This document shows, one piece after another, positions 9,223 through 19,836 of a stretch of 24,209 nt of DNA. The stretch's first letter is position 1. Every line of letters starts with the position of its first letter. Both the position numbers and the translations under genes were made by a program. The notes beneath the pieces are model-generated. The model did not search any database. It saw only the letters and a list, made by a program, of their open reading frames with translations, and was not told where the DNA came from. Source of the stretch: Thoreauomyces humboldtii (taxonomy: Eukaryota; Chytridiomycota; Chytridiomycetes; Spizellomycetales; Powellomycetaceae); NCBI GenBank assembly GCA_027596035.1, contig JADGJA010000293.1:1408-25616 (forward strand), given 5' to 3'.

Positions 9223-9346
9223 AGGCACTTGGCTGACGGATTGGCGGGACCCAGCTTTGTTTTATAGAGAAATGCTTTTGTATTGGAATTGTATGTACAA
9301 AGGAGCAAAGTCACAACGTCCTCAACAATCTCACAAGTGTCCCCAT

Positions 9347-10308
9347 CTACCATCCCTGAGGCAGGGATCCACCATTGTTCTGCCTCGCAGCCTTCTCCAA
9401 AGCGTCGCACTGGAAGAGAGCACGAGAGATGTAGCTCTCGGACTGACCGTACGCGCAGGCGATCGAGACGCACTGCTTGAGGGTAGGCGATCCCGTCTGA
9501 TCAAAGTGCCTCTTGGCGCTTTCGCACGACGAGGAACCCGATCCGTTGTAGCCTCCTGACGAGGATGATCCGTAAGAACCACCGTAGTTCTTGGACGGCG
9601 CGTTGTAGGAGGACGATGAGGAGTCTGATCCGTACGAGTCATCGCCGTAGCTGCTCTTGGTGGGACGGTGGTAGGATGAGTCCTTGGAAGGAGGAGTGTA
9701 GGATGATCCGTACGAGTCGTTGTCGTAGTTCTTGGAGGGTTTCTGGTAAGATGAGTCCTTGGAAGGAGTGTTGTAAGACGATCCGTACGAGTCGTCGCTG
9801 TAGCCCTTGGAAGACTTGTACGAGGACGAGTCGTCATATTTGGCTGCCGATTTGTACGAGGACGAGTAGGAAGAGTCCGAGTCGTCGTAACCACTGCCGC
9901 TGTAACCGCCACCCGAGGACGATGACGAAAAGTCGAACGACCAGCAGAAGGAGTTCTACAGGAAACTACCATGTGAGCTCACATCCGATACTTGTTGAAT
10001 GAAGGGAGGTCACGAGAACTTACGTGCTGATCGACGGCTCGGACGCACTGGTCATGAACAGCCGCAGCGGCGGTGATGCAGTCACCGTGAACGGTTCCAG
10101 CGCTTCCGAAACGCTTGTCGCAGACAGACTGCTTGTCGTGCGAGAAGTACTTTGAGCAGTCGCCGTAGGAGCGGGCCGAGTGGTCGCAGGAGGAGGATGA
10201 ACCACCGTAGGAGTCGGAGGAGCCATAGTTGCTGGATCTCTGGTAGGGAGCGGCAGAGACGCACAAGGCCGATAGGGCAAGGACCGAAACGAGGGAGGTC
10301 TTGAACAT
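9347..10308 (-). CDS. Secreted Ser/Tyr/Gly-rich repeat protein with cysteine-bearing ends, 2 exons
   Basis: Exon 1 is 10308-10024 and exon 2 is 9955-9347, with a 68-nt intron (donor GTAAGT, acceptor CTGTAG, phase 0); 297 residues. The N-terminus MFKTSLVSVLALSALCVSAA is a clear signal peptide with likely cleavage after VSA. A Cys-containing region (about 40-100: CDHSARSYGDC, SVCDKRFGS, GDCITAAAAVHDQC) is followed by a low-complexity middle with repeats of the DDSYGSSY and PSKDSSY type, then a second Cys region (SCESAKRHFDQTG, LKQCVSIACAYGQSESYI, LFQCDALEKAA). I recognise no named family. Wall-associated, adhesive or effector-like roles are all possible. Exon 2 lacks an in-frame ATG, so a scan for ORFs with start codons misses it and shows a shadow frame instead. 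A TATA box lies about 124 bp upstream of the ATG. Confidence 0.8.
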
Positions 10309-10431
10309 TTTTGAGAAAGGTTTTGTTTTGAGGTTGCGAGGAAGTGAGTGTGCGGTGCGCTGTCTGCCTGTCTTTTTGAGTTTGTGAGGTTGAGTATGAG
10401 ACTGAGGGGAGAGAGCCTACGATGTCGAGCC

Positions 10432-10438
10432 TTTTATA
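10432..10438 (-). promoter_or_regulatory. TATA box of the secreted protein gene
   Basis: TATAAAA on the minus strand, in AGTATAAAAG, lies about 124 bp upstream of the ATG at 10308. It fits a strongly or conditionally expressed secreted protein with a 5' leader of about 90 nt. Confidence 0.6.
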
Positions 10439-10926
10439 CTGTCCTCACGATCCCTTGCTGCACTCTGGTCTGATGGGTGGGCTGGGCTGACTGCCCGGCT
10501 GAAGTGAACGGCGGGCTGAGATGGGGTGGACAGGTGGGCTGAACGTTGCAGAGGGGCTGTGCGGTTCGCCGCGAACGCTGTCTGAAAAATGCCACTGCGC
10601 AGCACACTGCTGTCCAGAACTCCAGAACCTTGGCTTTGCCGTGCGCTTTCTGGCGTTCGTGCACACTCCCATCTGACACCGAATAGCTTCCTGTTGATGA
10701 TGAAAAAGCGTGGGATCGTCGCTGGCGGACACCCGGACGATTGGCTCAACCGCCTGTATGCAGCGGTTTTCTCCATCTTCCATGGGAAGACGTGTGATTC
10801 TGATGGTCTTTCGAAAGTGCATGATGAAATATTACTGTGTATACATGGTAAAGCTCGACGGAGAAAAGCGAGTCGGGAGAGAGTGGGAATAAGAGTAGAA
10901 AAGGGTCTCAATGGGGGGTGGGAACT
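10439..10926. other. Intergenic region
   Basis: It lies between the TATA box of the secreted protein gene and the 3' end of the homeodomain gene, both on the minus strand. It should hold the upstream promoter of the former and the 3' untranslated region of the latter. Overlapping open frames of up to 164 codons are present on the minus strand but show no protein-like pattern. No RNA gene or repeat was seen. Confidence 0.5.
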
Positions 10927-13900
10927 TCACATCTGATCCGGCATGGTATGTCGGAAGGTACACTTGTCGCCATATCTGCAGTTTCCGAATCGAAAGTACT
11001 TGCACTCGACGGTCCCGTAGAGATGCGTGACGTTGCTGACCGGTCCTCCTCGTCCGCGACCGGCGCCCGCTTGCATGGGTGGTCGATTGTAAGGTCCGGG
11101 TCGGTTCCCCATGGCGCCTCCTCCTGCTCCTCGCCCTTCGCCGCCGTTGTATCCACCTCGTGCCTGATGGTTGAAGCCAGCGTTTTGCTGGAATGACTGG
11201 TGGGTGTTCGGGTGATTGGTCTGGTTCTGGTTCTGGTTCTGGTTCTGCATTTGGGCCTGGTTCTGAAAAGGGTAGGGACCAGACATAGCGGCGACTGGGG
11301 CGTTGCTGTTGTTGTCCCATCGGCTGGTGCGGTTAGACTGCGTGGGTTGGGGACCAGAGTTGTTGACTCCAAACTGCCGTTGACCGCCAGCATCTTGCTG
11401 CGCTTGTCCTTGATTTGCTGGATAGGCAGCGCCGGCGCCGCCGTAGTTTGACTGCTGATTGTAGTTTTGCTGCATGGCTCCGAGGTACGCTGGAGTGGAC
11501 GTTGGAGGGGGCTTCTGCTGCTGCTGCTGTTGCTGTTGTGTCTGCGCCTATCAAATATAGTAAACGTCAATCGCTGACCCGTATGCCAGACTTGATGAGA
11601 TGACTCCATACCAAAGCCAGAAGAGCGGAAATGTCGGGCATTGCTGGAGCGGCGGGCTGCGCTTGCGCCTGCAATAGGGCATTGAGAAGTGACGAGGCGT
11701 CTGCAGGCAGGCCTTGCGGCTGCGCGCTCGCCAGAAGCGAGTTGAGCAGCGTGCTCATGTCCGGCGGTGCAGAACCCAACGCGCCAATGGGCTGAAATTG
11801 CTAAGGTCAGACGCCAGATCTTTATGAAGAGAAACGGAATCGTCTTACCACAGCTGCAAGAGGCGCCTCCCAAAGGATATTTCGCGGGGGAGCAGCATCC
11901 CCGGTCGCTTCTTCTGCTGGTTCCGACGCGCTGGCTGGAATCTGCGTCTCCGAGAAGTAATTGACTCCCAATTGGGTGCGAGCAGCTTCGTCCTGCTTCG
12001 GACCTTCTGTGGAGTTGTTGCCCCACTCGTACTTAACATCTGCTGTAATCACTGTGCAAGCGTGTCAGGTCATCATCAGGCGCGGCTGTTGACATCCTTC
12101 TACATACCTGTCGGAATCGACCACTCCTTCCCGGGTTTGATCTTGCAATTGAAGACTTGCTTGCCCTCCTGTCGGTCAAGGTCCCGGGCGCTTCCGAGAA
12201 GATGAGGTGTAACATTGAAGTCGTTCGACTGACAAAAGAACCGATGAAATGGTCAGGAAACAACTTAAAAGATCACCCGCACGAATTATCGCCCACCTCC
12301 TTGTCATCTATGCTCGGGATGTCCTTTTCGAAGAACCGGATCTGCACCAACTTGTCACCCTCGGCGAACCGCACGCGTCTCTTCGCGGGAACAACATCGG
12401 TCGTTGGGGCCAATGTCTCTGATGGCTTTGCACGATAGCTAGGAATAGAGCTCGGCACAGGAGGGACGGGCAATGGCTTCGGGAGTGCCGGTGGCGGCGA
12501 TTTGGCAGCAACTGCTGCTGGAGTGGTTTTAACATTGGCGGGCTCAAGCTTCTTGATCTTGGGCAACTCGGCTGCAGGAAGCGGTTTGGAAGGAGGCTCC
12601 GAGATCTCCATGGCATCCTTCCGATCAGGACTCGGAGGAGCTTTGACCGAACTCTTGGCTTTTTTGTTGACTGTCTCGATCTTTTGATCTTCCTCACGTT
12701 CCCGCTTTTGCGTGGGTGCTGATGGAGGCGCATCCGTTGTGGGAGAAGTGGAGTCCTTACTGGTCTGGACGGCCAATAGCTGCCAGCTGGCCATAACCTT
12801 CTTGGCAACATCTTGAAGATTTGTGGGAATGGTAGCACCGTTGGCGTAGTGCTTAACAACCCGTCCGGTCTTGACTTCAAGAAGGTCGGCAACGTCAACT
12901 GGGAGGACAAGTAATAATTCTAGAGCCTGGAGCGCTACAGGAGTGACTTCCGCAACATCGATACTATCCTTAGCCTGAAGTAGTATCTTGGTCATGGTAA
13001 TGAGACCCTGATAACGAAGAAAGCTACGTCGAAAGATACGTAAGAACAAGTCGGCGTCCCACAAAGAAGCGTATTGACATACCCCTTGAAGACCTTGGGG
13101 TCCTGCGCTTCCATCAGAAACGCCAAAATCTCTTTGCGGTCATTCCAGTCAGTTTGTGCGGCCGCTAGCTTTGCGAACGTCTGTACGTGGGTTACGTCAA
13201 GCCGGCCCTCGGCATCTTGAAACCGTTGCAGGAGATCCTTGATCGGAACAACCTGTTTGATATTTAGCATAACAAGCTCTCCAACTAGCGTCTCTGATGT
13301 TTCTGGTAATTACCTCCTTTTCCTTCACAGGCGACATGCTTTTCCGAAGAGCTGACGGTTCCGGAGAACTCTCAAGATCGCTGGCCACCGGTGTAGTGTC
13401 GACATTCATCGGTTGTGGGACTTCAATTGGAATGTTTTCTGCTACTGTTTGCGGTTGCAGTACGGAGCTTGGAGAAGCCGTTTGGGCAGGAGGCTGCAAC
13501 AAATGCGCTCTGTTCCCAATATTGCTTTGCGGCGAAGGAAATTGGACAGACTGCATCGCTGACAGATTTTGTAGGTTTTGTAAATGAATAGAGCTTGGGG
13601 CAGCACCGTGAGCAGGAAGCGGATAGCCTGGGTACGTTGGGAAGGATGAGGGGAAAGATGTTGACATCGGGACGGCGACCGTATCGACACCGGCGTTCAT
13701 GTCCTGGCCGGGAAAGCGTGTTGTCTGCATCTGCGCAAGCAGCTCGGCAAGCGACAACGCCGGAGTCGCTGCGGCTGCATTGGGTTGCGAAGGAGTCTGA
13801 CAGTTTGGGGGAGGGCGGCCCTGCAAAGCCTGTCCCGACGCGAATGGCATTTGTGGATAGTTCAATGAGGACGGAGCCTTCCAAGCAGCATGCGGCACAT

Positions 13901-14592
13901 GGGTGGAAACGTCGGCAGGTGCCGGAGACCCAGCACCAGATTCATATCCAGCTAGGACTGCAAGGTGCGCGAGCGGTCCAGCCTTCTCCTTCGCCAGAGC
14001 CTTCTCTTTGGCACGTTCTCGAGTAAACCAACCCTTCACCTGTAAAAACAAAGCCCAGGATTGAGTAAGTCTTGCGGTAGCAGGAGTAGCACGGCCATGT
14101 TGCTGACTCTTTACCTGATGCTCGCTGAGCCCTGTCTGTTGACTGATTTGTTGGTACTCTACCTCGCTGGGACGTTCATTGATTTCAAAGCGCTGGCGAA
14201 GCTGGGTTTTTTGCAAGTCCGAGAATTTCCTTCGGGCAGGAGCTGATACAGTAGCACAGTTTAGCAAAAGATAAGCGTTTAGGACTCGCGAGAGAGACGC
14301 CCTGGGCCCCACTGTAAACTATCGACGATAACCGGCTATGGCAACTGACAATGGGGCCGGGGTCCCGTGCTCAGAAATGACAATGCTTACCACTCGGGTT
14401 GAGACCCACTTGTGAGTGTGGCACATAGCTCGTCACTGGGGCGTACTGCTGTTGGATTGGAGCAGCGACTTGATAGTACGGCGGATATGCGTTCAGGGGT
14501 TGTTGGTAAAGCTGTCCTCCGTGAGGTGTAGCATCGGACGTCGTGCCCATTGACAAGGGGGGCTGCTGCCCGTGGTTCGAGGAATCCACCAT
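10927..14592 (-). CDS. Homeodomain + TFIIS N-domain + RVxF + CCCH protein (PNUTS/Ppn1/LUMINIDEPENDENS-like), 9 exons
   Basis: Exons are 14592-14391, 14242-14115, 14039-13314, 13252-13083, 13023-12297, 12228-12108, 12051-11849, 11791-11612 and 11547-10927. All introns are GT-AG and all phases agree, giving 1025 residues. Domains: a Tyr/Gln/Pro-rich start; a homeodomain at about 70-125 (RRKFSDLQKTQLRQRFE ... HQVKGWFTRERAKEK); a Ser/Pro/Gln linker; a TFIIS N-terminal/LW domain at about 353-494 (VVPIKDLLQRF, FLRYQGLITMTKILLQ); a basic nuclear signal; a PP1-docking motif KRRVRFAEGDKL (RVRF 625-628) followed by IRFFEKD, as in PNUTS; a Gln/Asn-rich tail; and a final CCCH finger (C1001, C1009, C1015, H1019). 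PNUTS and fission yeast Ppn1 bring PP1 to the cleavage-polyadenylation and termination machinery; plant LUMINIDEPENDENS pairs a homeodomain with a TFIIS-like domain. A nuclear PP1-targeting role in termination is inferred. The homeodomain has Arg where Asn51 is usual, so classic DNA binding is doubtful. Confidence 0.85.
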
Positions 14593-15639
14593 TGTCACAA
14601 TTCACCAACGGTACGACCAAATACCACTGGTACTTCACGGGGATGGATGGTCTTAGTGACTGAGGACAGTTATGACCGGAGAGGCCAGCAGCGCTTCAAC
14701 AGGAACAGGACACGCCAAGAGACTTTTAACACTGCCTCTCAACCTCCTTAAAGGCCTTTCAAATAACTTCTTGGGCTCCCGGCTGATTTTCTGCGTTCAC
14801 TACCAGTGCCTATTGGCTCTTAATACGAGTTGTGGAGGTGCCCTTGCGAGGTTGGGAGTCCTGGGAATGCGAGATTTGCGAATTTGTCCGTGTGGGAAAC
14901 TGCGTGCGAAGGGGGGCGCGAAGGAGCGTCGCTCTTTGGAACGGAGAGACTGGCGGAGAGAGGATTTTTAGGGCACCGTTTCGGACAGCTCGACGAGAGA
15001 GCCTTTGGGACAGATTCGTTCTGCAGAGGGTGGCTGCCTTTTCGAAACTGCACTTGACAATCTATTATGCAAGTTCGCAAGAGGATGGTGGTGCAGGAGC
15101 TGGGACTGCTGGCTAGGAGCGGCGGGGGGGGCCGTAGTTAGGACTCTAGCATGCTGGCAGGTGGTTTAGTGAGAGAGACCAAGACGCTATGGAGAATCTA
15201 TACATAGCCTTGCAAGTTGCAAGGGAAAACCTTTCAGATTGCTCGTAATTGCGGTCAGTTGTCGCGTCCTCACTTCCGCATGGGAAGCGGAGTGAGGATG
15301 CACGCCAGAGAGAAGATGACCTGCAGCATCTCTCAGCCAAGAGGACCCTCCCTGCCTGTTCTATCATCCTTTGCACCGAACTTTGGATTGTCCGGTCAGA
15401 CGATCCCGGGTAAAGAGTTCTTGCGTTCTGAGTAATTGTTGGGTTCTAATCAGTGAATTAGGCTCGATTGGGAGGTCGCGTGCGCCTCTAAAAAAATGTG
15501 TTGACAGAGAAGCAAGGCTTCCCTTCCCGTTCCCCTCCGCGTTCCTGAAGGCCTTCCCCCCTCGTGCCAAAGAGCTCATATTGGATACAGGACATCCCCC
15601 ATCCTCCAACAACCCATTCCACATAATCTCAGCATCATC
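14593..15639. promoter_or_regulatory. Divergent intergenic region (homeodomain gene / thiolase gene)
   Basis: About 1 kb lies between two divergent starts. Immediately before the thiolase ATG it is rich in C and T (about 15520-15630), as in many fungal core promoters. Open frames here are short and without recognisable content. I see no tRNA, repeat or clear TATA box. Confidence 0.5.
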
Positions 15640-17201
15640 ATGTCCGTCGCAAAGCAAATCTACATCGGTAGGTGCCCATCCTTGACCATCCTGTGGTTGC
15701 GGGCACGAGTTCTCTCCCTTTCCTCGCCGCGTCTGCCTGCGCCATCTTGCTATCCGGCCATGACTGATCCTCTTCGTACCTTTTCCCACGCATTCTTCCT
15801 TCTCTGCTCGCTCATGTAGTCGCCGCAAAGCGCACGGTAAGGCTTTCAGAAGAGCACCAGCTGTGTATGGGGTCCTGTTGCTGATTTCTTCTCTCAACAC
15901 CTCAGCCTTTTGGGGCCTTTGGAGGCAAGCTCGCAAACTTCTCGGCCACCGAGCTCGGCGGCCTCGCATCGGTCGCAGCTTTGAAGCAACTCCCAAAGGA
16001 CCTCAACGTCGATTCCGTCATCTATGGCAACGTCCTGCAGACCTCCGCCGATGCTGCCTACCTCGCACGTCACGTCGGACACCGCGCAAAGGTGCCCATC
16101 GAGTCCCCCGCCCTCACGATCAACAGGCTCTGTGGGTCCGGATTCCAGAGTGTCATCAACGGTGCTCAGGAGATTCTCCTTGGCGAGGCTGAGGTGGGTG
16201 GCATGATCAACATCACATCGTAAGAGTTAGGCATCTGACCAAGCATCTTCAGGTTGTGCTTACCGGTGGGACAGAGAACATGACGCAAGCACCCTACGCT
16301 CTTCGCAACGTCCGATCTGGAACCCGCTACGGCGTCGACCAGAAGCTCGAGGACACGCTCGCACATGCCCTCGTCGACTCCTTCCCCGCAAAGGTCCCCA
16401 TGGGCATCACCGGCGAGAACCTCGCCAAGCTGTACAAGATCACCCGACGCGACTGCGACGAGTTCGCCCTGCAGAGCCAACAGCGATGGGCAAAGGCCCA
16501 CGCCGCAGGCATCTTCGACGCCGAGGTGGAACCCGTGGAGATCAAGACGAGGAAAGGAGTCGAGCTCTTCACGAAGGACGAGCACCCAAGGCCTAGCACG
16601 ACCATCGAGAGTCTTGCTAAGCTTGGAAGCGTCTTCATCAAGGAGACCGGAACGGTCACGGCAGGGTGAGTGTTTCGATCGAAGAGTTGCTCTCTTGCAG
16701 TGTCGCTTCGGATCCTACACGACAGTCACTTACCGCGACCACTTTCTCAACAGAAACGCATCGGGCATCTGTGACGGAGCCGCATCACTCGTCGTCGCCT
16801 CCGAAGACGCCGTGAAGTCTCACTCCCTCAAGCCCCTCGCACGGATCGTCAGCTGGCACTACTCCGGCGTCGACCCCAACATCATGGGCATCGGACCCGT
16901 CCCCGCCGTCAAGGGAGCTCTGAAGAAGGCGGGTCTCGAACTGAAGGACATGGGCATCATCGAGCTCAACGAAGCCTTCGCCGCCCAGTTCATCGCCGTC
17001 GAGAAGGAGCTCGGTCTCGACCGAAGCAGGACCAACGTCAACGGTGGTGCCATCGCCCTGGGACATCCCCTCGGCGCCAGCGGTGCCAGGATCACCGCCC
17101 ACCTCGCTCACGAGCTCCAGAGGACCGGTGAGAGGTACGCCCTTGGCACCGCGTGCATCGGTGGCGGTCAGGGTATCGCTATCATCCTTGAGAGGGCTTA
17201 A
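15640..17201 (+). CDS. 3-ketoacyl-CoA thiolase / acetyl-CoA acyltransferase, ACAA2 type, 5 exons
   Basis: Exons are 15640-15667, 15820-15836, 15906-16193, 16253-16665 and 16754-17201; all introns are GT-AG and the sum is 397 residues, normal for the family. The second exon is only 17 nt. The enzyme cleaves 3-ketoacyl-CoA with CoA to acetyl-CoA and a shortened acyl-CoA, the last step of beta-oxidation, or condenses two acetyl-CoA. Seen: N-terminal [18 protein letters not shown]; nucleophile loop [10 protein letters not shown] (C91); [33 protein letters not shown] (H353); and CIGGGQG (C383). The pattern through MGIGPVPAV and [11 protein letters not shown] is closest to the animal mitochondrial enzyme ACAA2, which keeps its N-terminus as an uncleaved import signal. 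No peroxisomal PTS1 (ends ERA) is present. The mitochondrial site is inferred. The gene converges on the ADP-ribosylglycohydrolase gene. Confidence 0.93.
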
Positions 17202-17426
17202 AAACACTCTGTCATGACCATTCTTTACGACTCCTTTTTCTTCTTTCTCATAATCATAATCCTCTCGGCTGCTTCTCCTTCTTTTGTGAATGGGTTGCCG
17301 TTGTCCAAAGCGTCGGGTTTTAGCTTCATCAAAAACAGAGACGCCATCCTATCCGCTATCGCAACGGCAATCTCAAGGATCATGAACCTTCACACAGACT
17401 CCCAACAAAAAACAAGCTACGCCAAT

Positions 17427-18872
17427 CTACGATCCCACCTTCTCCCACCTGCTCAAAACCATCTCCAAAAGCGCCTCGGCCCTCTCCTCGATCCACTCCC
17501 TGTTCCGCAACCCCATCAACCAATCCTCGGGCAATCCATCGTACCCGACCCTGCAACCCACCAACGCTCCAGCCACCGTGGCGTTCGTGTCAGCGTCCCC
17601 GGCCTCCATGATCAGACCTTGCATCAGCGCTTTGAAATCTTCCCCCGACGAGGAGGAGGAGGACGGGGAGCGAGTGTAGCAATACAGTGCGGAGCCAAGA
17701 CATTTGAGCGTGTACCCGCGGGTGGAAGGGTCGTCGAGACCGAGGTCGGAGATGGAGGGTGGGAAGCAGTGGGATTCGATCTCGGCTGCGGAGGCTGTCG
17801 AGCGGTGCATGGTCAGGACGGGGATGTAGGAGTCGACGATCGATCGGACCTGGGACGTCCGGGTGGAGTCGGGACCGGGGAAGGGATACGGTGGTAGAGA
17901 TGTCGATGTCGATGACGATGACGATGACGGCAGTGGTGGTTGTGATTGAGGGTGCGGTGGTTGGGAAGCCAGAGCAGCGGAACTGGAGGTTTGGACGATC
18001 GTACGAGTGGACGACATGCGTTTTCCGAACTCTGTAAAGATCGCGTTCCACTGCTGGGCTTCCGTGGGTCTCCAGAGCGCGGATGCGTGGTCCCAGAGCG
18101 AGAGCGGCGTCCGCCGACGGACGTCTTCCGGAAGACGAAAGCGTCCAGCCGGATCGTCGCCAGACGAGATGTGGACGGGAGGGTTCGCCTGGTCTTCCGG
18201 AGACACGATTCGAGGGGGAGCGTCCATGCCGACAGCTTGACGGATGATACGAGACACGAGCACGCTGACCACCACGCAACTGAACACGCAACGAGGATCC
18301 GCGTGGGTGACTCTTGCGGCCTTGACGGCGTTCCCGAAGACAACCTCCTCGTCCCAGAACTCGGAGCAACCGACCACAGCCGTCCGCATGACGGCGCCGT
18401 TGGCAGCCAGATTCCGATCATGACGTTCCCAGACGTCCATCGCCGCGACGTACGGGTCAGGGACAGGCGAGAAGTGGGTCAACACGGCTCCGACGGTACC
18501 TCCGATCCCCAACGACGGTTTCCGCAACGTCAAGAACCCGGTCCTGGCCCACGCCGCCAGTCTCGATCCCAGTTCGGCAGGATCCAGAGATCCGGTTCCG
18601 TCGCTGACGAGAGCGGCGAGGAGGATCATCTGCTGGTCCGTGTCGTCGGTGAAGTCACCGGCGATCCACTTCTTTCGGTGTGCGTCCTGATGGATGCGGG
18701 AGAACGACAGGGGTCGGGTTTCGACGGGTCCGTAGATGTCGTGAGCCTGTTGTTTCGTGAGGAACTCGGTGCTTAAACCCATGGCGTCCCCGAGTGCGGA
18801 ACCGAAGAGACAGCCCCATATGGCGTTCTTGAGGGCTGCCCTTTGCGCTTGAGAAGGAGTAGAGGAAGCCAT
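17427..18872 (-). CDS. ADP-ribosylglycohydrolase family protein (ARH/DraG-like), single exon
   Basis: One uninterrupted frame of 481 residues. The family removes ADP-ribose from proteins or small molecules through a binuclear Mg2+ site. Seen: GCLFGSALGDAMG (about 20-32); GDFTDDTDQQMI with metal ligands T75, D76 and D77; RNLAANGAVMRTAVVG; and C-terminal GDADTNATVAGALVG with D426 and D428. Both metal-binding motifs are intact, so it is probably active. The protein is longer than usual (about 300-370) because a variable segment at about 220-350 lies between the second and third motif; it includes a Ser/Thr run encoded by a simple GACGATGAC-type repeat (about 17900-17935). The exact substrate (ADP-ribosyl-Ser, -Arg or another) cannot be told. 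A TATA box lies about 70 bp upstream of the ATG. Confidence 0.92.
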   Translation of the reverse strand: MASSTPSQAQRAALKNAIWGCLFGSALGDAMGLSTEFLTKQQAHDIYGPVETRPLSFSRIHQDAHRKKWIAGDFTDDTDQQMILLAALVSDGTGSLDPAELGSRLAAWARTGFLTLRKPSLGIGGTVGAVLTHFSPVPDPYVAAMDVWERHDRNLAANGAVMRTAVVGCSEFWDEEVVFGNAVKAARVTHADPRCVFSCVVVSVLVSRIIRQAVGMDAPPRIVSPEDQANPPVHISSGDDPAGRFRLPEDVRRRTPLSLWDHASALWRPTEAQQWNAIFTEFGKRMSSTRTIVQTSSSAALASQPPHPQSQPPLPSSSSSSTSTSLPPYPFPGPDSTRTSQVRSIVDSYIPVLTMHRSTASAAEIESHCFPPSISDLGLDDPSTRGYTLKCLGSALYCYTRSPSSSSSSGEDFKALMQGLIMEAGDADTNATVAGALVGCRVGYDGLPEDWLMGLRNREWIEERAEALLEMVLSRWEKVGS

Positions 18873-18939
18873 GGCGGATCTCCGATGGTGTGTTGATCAG
18901 ACGAGGAGCTGACTTGACCCTTGGCATCCAGCATCGAGA

Positions 18940-18946
18940 TTTTATA
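18940..18946 (-). promoter_or_regulatory. TATA box of the ADP-ribosylglycohydrolase gene
   Basis: TATAAAA on the minus strand, in GGTATAAAATC, about 70 bp upstream of the ATG at 18872. It would give a short leader. Confidence 0.55.
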
Positions 18947-19836
18947 CCAAGACCTTTTGTGAGTTGCGACGTGGCGGAATTGGGGGGGCATTTTGGACAG
19001 CTGCGCTGCGCTCGGTTTGATTTGGCCAAGTCAAGACAAAGTGCCTCACCGTCCGAATCGCATCAAAGAAAGGTTTACAGAGGTGTGGAGGGGGAGGGCG
19101 GGGGAAGAAGGACAGCGGAAACAGACGCGAGCGTCTCACCCAAGCAAAAACAACAGAGAGAAGAGAAAGGGAGGGCTTTGCAGGAGTTCAAAGCCAAAGA
19201 CTGTCTCACTGGTCCTTCATAACGGGATCCTGCTGTTGGAAATGATATGCAATCTGCCTCTCACTGTTGTACTCTCCTCTCGCATGGCAGCGTTGACTTG
19301 CACAGCGACTGTACGTCTGCATCCTCTGTTCACAAGGCGGATTGGCGCTTCAGAAGGTCCTGTTCGTCGTCGCACGGTGCGGCCGCCGCCTTTTGGATAG
19401 CTACAGTACAGGTACATGAGGATTGCTTGCGGCCAAACAAAAAAACCTTGTGAAAAACCTTGTTTGCGGCGATTTTTATTTTTTTTCCGGCCCCCCATGA
19501 TGCAAATCGAACAAACGCACATATCGGTCTGTGTACTACGTGTATGTTCACACGATCCGCAAGATCGAGGCGTTGGTCCGCCCACGTATTCGGAACAGAT
19601 CATCGATGAAGAACTGCGTCCCTAGTTCTGCCTGGGCGGTCTGACCATACGGCCGGCGGCAAGGGCATACCGCTCTTCGTATGGTTCGCAGTTTCCTTTG
19701 GGTCGGTGGTCATCGCTTGGAGATACATAAAGTCGGCGTGTAGGGCCAGCGCAGAACCGGCAAACAGTCAACAAACCTTTAGACATCACTCCAACATATT
19801 ACTTCCAGTCCAATAAGCAAAAGACACGGCGTGGCA
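18947..19836. promoter_or_regulatory. Divergent intergenic region (ADP-ribosylglycohydrolase / ABC transporter)
   Basis: About 0.9 kb with no convincing gene. A T-rich run (about 19473-19490) and purine-rich stretches (about 19075-19180) are visible. Upstream elements for both divergent genes must lie here, but I cannot name any with confidence. Confidence 0.45.

Noticed and set aside
9331..9972. 213-codon Arg/Thr-rich minus-strand frame
   Set aside because: Out-of-frame shadow of exon 2 of the secreted protein; the true frame gives Ser/Tyr repeats and ordered Cys segments that join exon 1 in phase.
10417..10911. Minus-strand frames in the intergenic region upstream of the secreted protein gene
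   Set aside because: Several overlapping frames of similar length with no domain; probably promoter and 3' untranslated sequence.
10908..12026. 372-codon minus-strand frame
   Set aside because: Runs through introns of the homeodomain gene in a shifted frame; the spliced model explains the region better.
17946..18776. 276-codon plus-strand frame
   Set aside because: Antisense shadow of the ADP-ribosylglycohydrolase gene.
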